Part shown: positions 19,624 through 21,197 of the stretch, one piece after another
Layout: each line of letters begins with the position of its first letter
Position numbering within the stretch: the first letter of the stretch is position 1
Source: Chromera velia
Lineage: Eukaryota; Sar; Chromeraceae
NCBI GenBank assembly: GCA_018398765.1
Contig: JAHBMJ010002223.1
Span: 1 to 21,197, forward strand
Reading direction: 5' to 3'
Length of the DNA stretch: 21,197 bases
Translations under genes and position numbers: made by a program
The notes under the pieces: model-generated
Databases searched by the model: none
What the model was told of the DNA's origin: nothing
What the model saw: the letters and a program-made list of their open reading frames with translations, nothing else

Positions 19624-21180
19624 TCTGTGTGTGTGCGTGCAGGTGATGTCCACTTCCCTGGGTGATCCGAATCCCGACAGCGGGAGTCCCTCGGCCTATG
19701 TGATCATCTACGTGCCTCCTCGATTTGTTAGGTGGGTGGGTGGGAAGGGAGGGAATTGTGGGGCGAGTGGCCGGAGGCGACACCGCATTGATTGCACTGT
19801 TTTTTTTCCCATTCTTCTGCATTTTGTCGAGTAATTATGTCTCAATCTCCTCTGCGGTCCGCCTGTAGGTGTGCTGGTTAGTCTCAAAAGTCTTCCCATT
19901 CTTGTTTCGGCTGTGTTGAGGAGGCTGGGCGACCCTCCCTCCCTGCGTGAGAGAGAGAGAGGGAGAGAGAATATGCGTGTATGTATGCAAAGTGTTCGTT
20001 CGAGCAGCGATGGCAGAGCGGCAGATTGCACGCGGATTTCTGTTTTGTCCTTCTTTGTCTCTGCTCCTCCATTTGATTCTTTTCTTCCTTCTTTCTGCAG
20101 AGAAACTTTGAAGGGCTTCCGCATTCGTTTCCTCGGCTCTCAGTCGGCAGCCGGAGCGAAGGAACAACAAGCACAAACAGAGAAAGAGAAGGCCAAGTCA
20201 GAGGATGAAGAGATGGCCTCTGCTTGGGGATCTGAGAGAGGAGGCAGCAGGGGGCAAACCCAGCAGGGGCAGGCGGCTGGAGAACCGCAGGGAGAAGGGC
20301 AGGGAGAGGGAGTTGGGGTCTGCCGTCAGGTGCCGATGGGGGGAGGGCACGATTCCGAGGGAGAGGCGGACGTTGACATGGTCGGTCCCTCGGGGGGACT
20401 TTCTGCTGCGAATCTTTCCTGATGATTTATTTATTTATGTTCAAACCCCTTCCTTCCTTCTTTGAGTTGCGTCTCCTTTGAAAAGTTGTCGGACCTTTCC
20501 CCTTCCTCCCCTTTCCATTCTTGCTTCTTCGCTTGAAGAGCTGTACACATTTTCGACGGAAGTAGAGTAAGAGGGAGGGACAGTACCATGCAAAGGGTGG
20601 ACATTTGTTCTTTCTTGGGTTTTCTGCACAAAGTGTACACGCAGAAAGACGCAAAGGAACTTCTGAATCCATCCAAGTACACGCGTGCGAGTGCCTGCAG
20701 ACAAGGGAGGACACTACCATGGCAAGTGAGTCTGCCCCCCAGCCTCCCCCCAGACCGTCACCCTCATCGGCAGCCGCTGCAGCGGGGCCCGAAGGGGTTC
20801 TCTTGGCGGAGAGGGGCCAGTACCCCCTGTGCGAAGCCGTGTACGGGGAACCCTGGGAAGAGGAGGCTATGGATTGTCGGAATATTGAAGCCCTACAAGC
20901 AGCGCCCTCCTCTCCTTCGGAGGCCGTGGCGGCCCTCCCCTCCATTAGCAGTGGGGGGGCAGATGCGTCAACCAACGGAAACACAAGTGGGGAGGGCAGG
21001 ATAAGTTTTGAAGAGGAGAGTATGCGACGGCAGAGGCAGAGGGAGCAGCTCCGGCTGACGATGGCGCTTGTGATGTACTTGGAGAGAAATATGCCCGGGA
21101 TCCTCCGAGACTTCATACAGACAGACAATGACGTCAGTCAGAAAATATTTGAGTGGGGGAGGAGGGGGGCAAGCGGGTTT
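7454..21180 (+). CDS. Ubiquitin-specific protease, UBA-USP, USP25/USP28-like; 26 exons, 3' end beyond window
   Basis: Predicted cysteine deubiquitinase (peptidase family C19) that cleaves isopeptide or peptide bonds after ubiquitin's C terminus. The joined exons give 1347 codons with matching phases at all 25 introns. UBA domain at residues about 5-43. The Cys box GLKNIGNTCYVNSFLQTLL begins at residue 151, with nucleophile Cys159. AQEDMGEF follows at about 433-440, a CSTC knuckle at 579-582, PQLLMIQLQRV at about 812-822 and FVDRF at about 846-850. The His box is GSGHYWAFVRD (His1028), then CDDSTV (Asp1045) and SAYVIIYV at 1081-1088. USP domains usually have about 350 residues; here Cys to His spans about 870 because of Gly/Ser-rich insertions. 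The UBA-before-USP order and the His-box context resemble USP25/28. No zinc site can be completed because only one CxxC is seen. The start ATG is the first in frame and has A at -3. Soluble: no signal peptide or membrane segment seen. Confidence 0.85.
7980..8092. repeat. Compound GA/GT/CT/GT microsatellite in intron 1
   Basis: GA, then GT, then CT, then GT runs in series. They generate the Cys/Val/Ser and Thr/His ORFs on both strands. Confidence 0.95.
8290..8354 (+). CDS. USP gene exon 2: second half of UBA
   Basis: Joined to exon 1 it continues RRALMDSKGDLPTALERLLG, the second and third UBA helices with the usual LxxAxxxLL ending. The acceptor is attcgcag and the donor GTCAGT. The seamless domain across a 771-base intron is strong support for this junction. 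Confidence 0.85.
8640..8810 (+). CDS. USP gene exon 3: Gly-rich linker
   Basis: Residues about 44-101. Starts GDGPEPIPVDSEETFPHQDF, then a glycine-rich stretch. Acceptor ctgcag, donor GTGCGT. Likely a disordered linker between the UBA and catalytic domains. Confidence 0.65.
8847..8915. repeat. CTTT/CT repeat tract in intron 3
   Basis: TTTC tetranucleotides pass into CT dinucleotides and back. On the coding strand it is pyrimidine-rich, like other intron repeats of this gene. Confidence 0.9.
9112..9153 (+). CDS. USP gene exon 4: acidic linker
   Basis: A 42-nt exon coding DDESTVDVGEDDKA between a gcgcag acceptor and a GTGAGT donor. It exits in phase 1, which fits exon 5 directly. The acidic run could precede a ubiquitin-interacting motif, but none is complete. 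Confidence 0.55.
9519..9647 (+). CDS. USP gene exon 5: start of catalytic domain
   Basis: Ends with NPMERRRILGDRCGLKNIGN, the standard entry to a USP catalytic core. The codon for Thr158 is split by the intron, so Cys159 comes with the next exon. Donor GTCAGT at 9648. Confidence 0.85.
10025..10091 (+). CDS. USP gene exon 6: catalytic Cys box
   Basis: Coding TCYVNSFLQTLLSTPAFVDL. TGC at 10027-10029 is the predicted nucleophile Cys159. The donor GTGGGT at 10092 runs straight into a GGGT repeat. Confidence 0.9.
10453..10546 (+). repeat. Tandem duplication of a 3' splice site (about 46 bp unit)
   Basis: Two near-identical units, 10453-10501 and 10499-10546, each run from CGTATACGTATAAACATTG to a GCAG acceptor plus the first exon bases TTTCCGT. 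They differ by TC versus G in the middle. The acceptors are 45 bases apart. Confidence 0.9.
10540..10970 (+). CDS. USP gene exon 7: charged helix and large Gly-rich insertion
   Basis: Residues about 180-324. Begins with FRSLDELEGPTKELVLKKRE and a basic coiled-coil-like helix, then a long Gly/Ala/acidic low-complexity insertion with runs of G. The acceptor chosen is gcag at 10536-10539. An upstream duplicate at 10491-10494 would add 15 in-frame codons without a stop. Donor GTCGGT at 10971. Confidence 0.8.
11354..11501 (+). CDS. USP gene exon 8: Gly-rich insertion
   Basis: Residues about 324-373, GDEDGGGAAPSAVAGAGAG followed by further Gly repeats, ending LFDG. Acceptor ttgcag. The donor GTGGGT at 11502 is the first unit of a GGGT repeat. 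Phase 2 out matches exon 9. Confidence 0.7.
11502..11560. repeat. GGGT then CTTT repeats at the start of intron 8
   Basis: GTGGG(TGGG)n begins at the donor itself; a CTTT array follows at about 11530-11560. Confidence 0.9.
11998..12143 (+). mobile_element. Hairpin mini-element with duplicated splice acceptor, copy A
   Basis: A 36-bp direct repeat with one mismatch occurs at 11998-12033 and 12108-12143; each copy begins tttGCAG and includes 29 exon-side bases. Between them is a 74-bp insert (12034-12107) with perfect 17-bp inverted arms: TGTATTTACTTTCATAC at 12034-12050 and its complement at 12089-12105. The right half also contains an 18-bp tandem duplication (12063-12098). Splicing to the second GCAG removes everything. 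It shares arm sequence with copy B at 16988-17039. Confidence 0.7.
12115..12173 (+). CDS. USP gene exon 9
   Basis: EDAGDDEGDRLRKKKALTM, entered at the downstream of two duplicated acceptors. Use of the upstream copy (exon start 12005) would reach a TAA within the inserted element. Donor GTGAGT at 12174. Confidence 0.7.
12368..12462 (+). CDS. USP gene exon 10: helix region after the Cys box
   Basis: ILALRRLAGLTLFSKRKYIS followed by PKSVLNHLCGPK, the region where USPs carry LRxLFxxL…S.R..V.P. Acceptor gtgcag, donor GTCAGA. Residues about 393-424. Confidence 0.85.
12718..12806. repeat. GA-rich repeat in intron 10
   Basis: Long GA/GGGA runs, the main purine-rich tract on the coding strand of the gene. 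An AGAGG pentamer array lies at 12466-12490, CATG and CATT repeats at 12902-12940, and GGGA repeats at 12950-12970. Confidence 0.9.
13071..13149 (+). CDS. USP gene exon 11: QQDA-like motif
   Basis: GEKRPFAGAQEDMGEFSIGF followed by FERLEE matches the USP QQDAxEFxxxLLxxLE motif. The acceptor ttcag is one of only two here without GCAG. Donor GTCAGA. Confidence 0.9.
13518..13887 (+). CDS. USP gene exon 12: insertion, then return to the core
   Basis: Residues about 451-574. Begins GFSLGVVVPPLEAVIDGD, passes through Ser/Gly/Gln-rich sequence, and ends QGAAALIRRLFFG, the normal core segment before the USP fingers. Donor GTGAGT, within a GTGA repeat. Confidence 0.85.
14137..14214 (+). CDS. USP gene exon 13: finger region with CxxC
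   Basis: With the preceding AA gives NVSPPCSTCPHQIPFEASRS and then PFPLRL, aligning with the USP FxGxxxSxxxCxxCxxxS segment. The acceptor ccgcag at 14131-14136 was chosen over atgcag at 14087 because only it keeps phase and frame. Donor GTATGT. Confidence 0.65.
14263..14519 (+). CDS. USP gene exon 14: Pro/Gln/Gly-rich insertion
   Basis: VFEQLVRPRGGPPPPLAQQQ followed by Gly- and Ser-rich sequence and a Gln-rich end. Residues about 600-686. Acceptor gtgcag, donor GTGGGT at 14520. Confidence 0.75.
14794..15038 (+). CDS. USP gene exon 15: Ser-rich acidic insertion
   Basis: Residues about 686-767. Starts GTGREVSGISLVSVSPESAS and ends GSDTDEEEAGEVFHQ. Acceptor atgcag. The donor GTCGGT at 15039 leads into about 290 bases of CTGT/CTGG repeat. 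Confidence 0.8.
15039..15330. repeat. Long (CTGT/CTGG)n tetranucleotide array in intron 15
   Basis: About 290 bases of CTGT, CTGG and CTAT/GTAT variants starting at the donor. Higher-order blocks (CTGT, then CTGG, then CTGT and so on) suggest repeated slippage. Confidence 0.95.
15622..15807 (+). CDS. USP gene exon 16: core strand PQLLMIQLQRV
   Basis: VLLDLWHQNLYDSWEAKNF, then YTLEDGTK, then PQLLMIQLQRVVFNPKDM, corresponding to the USP core strand usually seen as LPxxLxxxLxRF. The donor is either GTTGGC at 15808 or GTGTGC at 15820. Both are phase 0, and the second adds VGMR. Residues 768-829. Confidence 0.9.
16114..16187 (+). CDS. USP gene exon 17: KI..F.F…DRF segment
   Basis: TQKKISSLFHFDETIFVDRF followed by LLQN, matching the USP segment KxxxxFxFPxxLxLxxY. 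Acceptor ctgcag, donor GTGAGC. Confidence 0.9.
16577..16702 (+). CDS. USP gene exon 18: basic helical segment
   Basis: RERTVAIRRSNKSLRKRKQK, then VEDSLKLFASFG, then VALDRIL. Helical region between core strands. Acceptor atgcag. The donor GTCGGT at 16703 runs into a CTGT/CTGC repeat. Confidence 0.75.
16836..16847 (+). CDS. USP gene exon 19: 12-nt microexon (tentative)
   Basis: Codes for DAI flanked by split Arg codons. It is needed to connect exon 18 (phase 2) with exon 20 (phase 2 in). The acceptor tccag is not GCAG. A longer version using the donor at GGGTTGCT (about 16859) would add FLSSG and keeps phase. Transcript data must decide. Confidence 0.4.
16963..17060 (+). mobile_element. Hairpin mini-element with duplicated splice acceptor, copy B
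   Basis: Direct repeat TGCAGGCTTGCTGCGGATTTT at 16967-16987 and 17040-17060. The insert contains perfect 13-bp arms CTTTCATACAGAA (16994-17006) and TTCTGTATGAAAG (17013-17025) with a 6-base loop. The same arm sequence occurs in copy A, so both belong to one family. Again the splice to the downstream GCAG deletes the element. Confidence 0.7.
17045..17265 (+). CDS. USP gene exon 20: helix then Gly/Ala/acidic insertion
   Basis: LAADFLLSNLPAGANGDG, a Gly/Ala-rich part, then GVSAQELPKPSSILQ. It is entered at the downstream of two duplicated acceptors. The upstream copy, 73 bases earlier, would shift the frame. The donor GTATCT at 17266 was chosen over GTAGGT at 17262 because it keeps the phase to exon 21. 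Confidence 0.7.
17703..17803. repeat. (CTGT/CTGC)n array in intron 20
   Basis: CTGT units with a central CTGC block. Similar to the intron 15 array and the shorter arrays at 16415-16437 and 16703-16750. Confidence 0.95.
17828..17858 (+). CDS. USP gene exon 21: 31-nt microexon
   Basis: DDVRRLQPMD between an aagcag acceptor and a strong GTGAGT donor. It enters in phase 1 and leaves in phase 2, fitting both neighbours. Confidence 0.6.
18398..18509 (+). CDS. USP gene exon 22: segment before the His box
   Basis: VRLETESAELGARIRDSF, then ANEYRLHAIWVHQ. YRLHAIWVH is the strand just before the catalytic His in USP25/28-type enzymes. Acceptor acgcag, donor GTCGGT. Confidence 0.9.
18899..19027 (+). 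CDS. USP gene exon 23: catalytic His/Asp box
   Basis: GAAGSGHYWAFVRDHVRGIW, FRCDDSTVTEISFDDV, then RQRGARR. His1028 (CAC 18917-18919) and Asp1045 (GAC 18968-18970) complete the Cys-His-Asp triad. The donor is probably GTGTGA at 19028. Confidence 0.95.
19550..19637. repeat. AC then CT/GT dinucleotide repeats in intron 23
   Basis: (CA)n at 19550-19577 followed by CT and GT runs up to the gtgcag acceptor of exon 24. Confidence 0.9.
19643..19731 (+). CDS. USP gene exon 24: final core strand
   Basis: VMSTSLGDPNPDSGSPSAYV followed by IIYVPPRFV. The usual USP ending SAYxLxY is present. Acceptor gtgcag. The donor GTGGGT at 19732 starts a GGGT repeat. Confidence 0.9.
20101..20380 (+). CDS. USP gene exon 25: C-terminal tail
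   Basis: RETLKGFRIRFLGSQSAAGA, then a Glu/Gln/Lys/Gly-rich tail ending ADVDM at donor GTCGGT (20381), phase 0. If this intron is retained, translation runs on to TGA 20420-20422, giving a protein of about 1200 residues. GTCGGT is a recurrent donor of this gene, which favours splicing. Confidence 0.75.
20701..21180 (+). CDS. USP gene exon 26: helical C-terminal region (gene continues)
   Basis: The acceptor cctgcag gives a phase-0 frame: a Pro/Ala/Ser linker, VLLAERGQYPLCEAVYGEPW, then a charged helical part with MRRQRQREQLRLTMALVMYL and ERNMPGILRDFIQTDND. It probably ends at 21180 before GTGGGT repeats; GTCAGT at 21133 is an alternative. ATG at 20719 has a good context (accATGg), so a separate downstream gene starting here cannot be excluded. 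Confidence 0.55.
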
Positions 21181-21197
21181 GTGGGTGGGTGGGTGGG
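21181..21197. repeat. GGGT repeat at the right edge, probable intron start
   Basis: GTGGGTGGGTGGGTGGG begins immediately after the open frame of exon 26, exactly as at the starts of introns 6, 8 and 24. Confidence 0.6.

Noticed and set aside
20420-20422. TGA as the definite end of the USP gene
   Set aside because: A good GTCGGT donor precedes it and exon 26 is in phase, so the stop is more likely intronic. It is kept as an alternative isoform.

Overview
The window looks like nuclear DNA of a eukaryotic microbe with intron-dense genes, probably an alga or other protist. The signs are one gene split into at least 26 short exons by GT-AG introns, introns packed with microsatellites, no operons, and a mobile element with the structure of a eukaryotic DNA transposon. 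The species cannot be read from the sequence. A chromerid-like or stramenopile-like alga would fit, but that is a guess.

Layout. Positions 1-365 hold the end of an upstream + strand gene: a GT-repeat intron and a probable last exon at 288-365. Positions 366 to about 4200 are an AT-rich, gene-poor island. It contains a decayed DNA transposon at 812-2550, with 16-bp terminal inverted repeats, an 8-bp target-site duplication and a broken coding remnant inside at 1330-2093. It also holds two diverged copies of a roughly 150-200 bp direct repeat. From about 4200 to 7453 base composition becomes mixed. I see only one weak candidate exon there (5534-5687) and the 5' flank of the main gene.

From 7454 to the right edge runs one large + strand gene for a ubiquitin-specific protease (USP, cysteine deubiquitinase). 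Its arrangement, an N-terminal UBA domain followed by a USP catalytic domain, and its His-box context (YRLHA, SGHYWAF, SAYV), point to the USP25/USP28/Ubp2-like branch. The spliced model has 26 exons, 4041 nt and 1347 codons up to the window end. Splice phases agree across all 25 introns. Predicted catalytic residues are Cys159 (codon 10027-10029), His1028 (18917-18919) and Asp1045 (18968-18970). The catalytic domain is greatly enlarged, about 900 residues between Cys and His, by Gly/Ser/Gln/acid-rich insertions. The protein probably continues past the window; retention of the last complete intron would give a shorter form ending at 20422.

The most unusual biology is in splicing. At three introns the 3' splice site is duplicated together with the first exon bases. 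In two of these the copies bracket a small hairpin element of one family (arms containing CTTTCATACAGAA). Splicing to the downstream copy removes the whole insertion, so the elements look protein-silent. Other oddities are introns whose 5' splice site is itself the first unit of a tetranucleotide repeat, many donors with C at +3 (GTCGGT, GTCAGT), and acceptors that are almost all GCAG.
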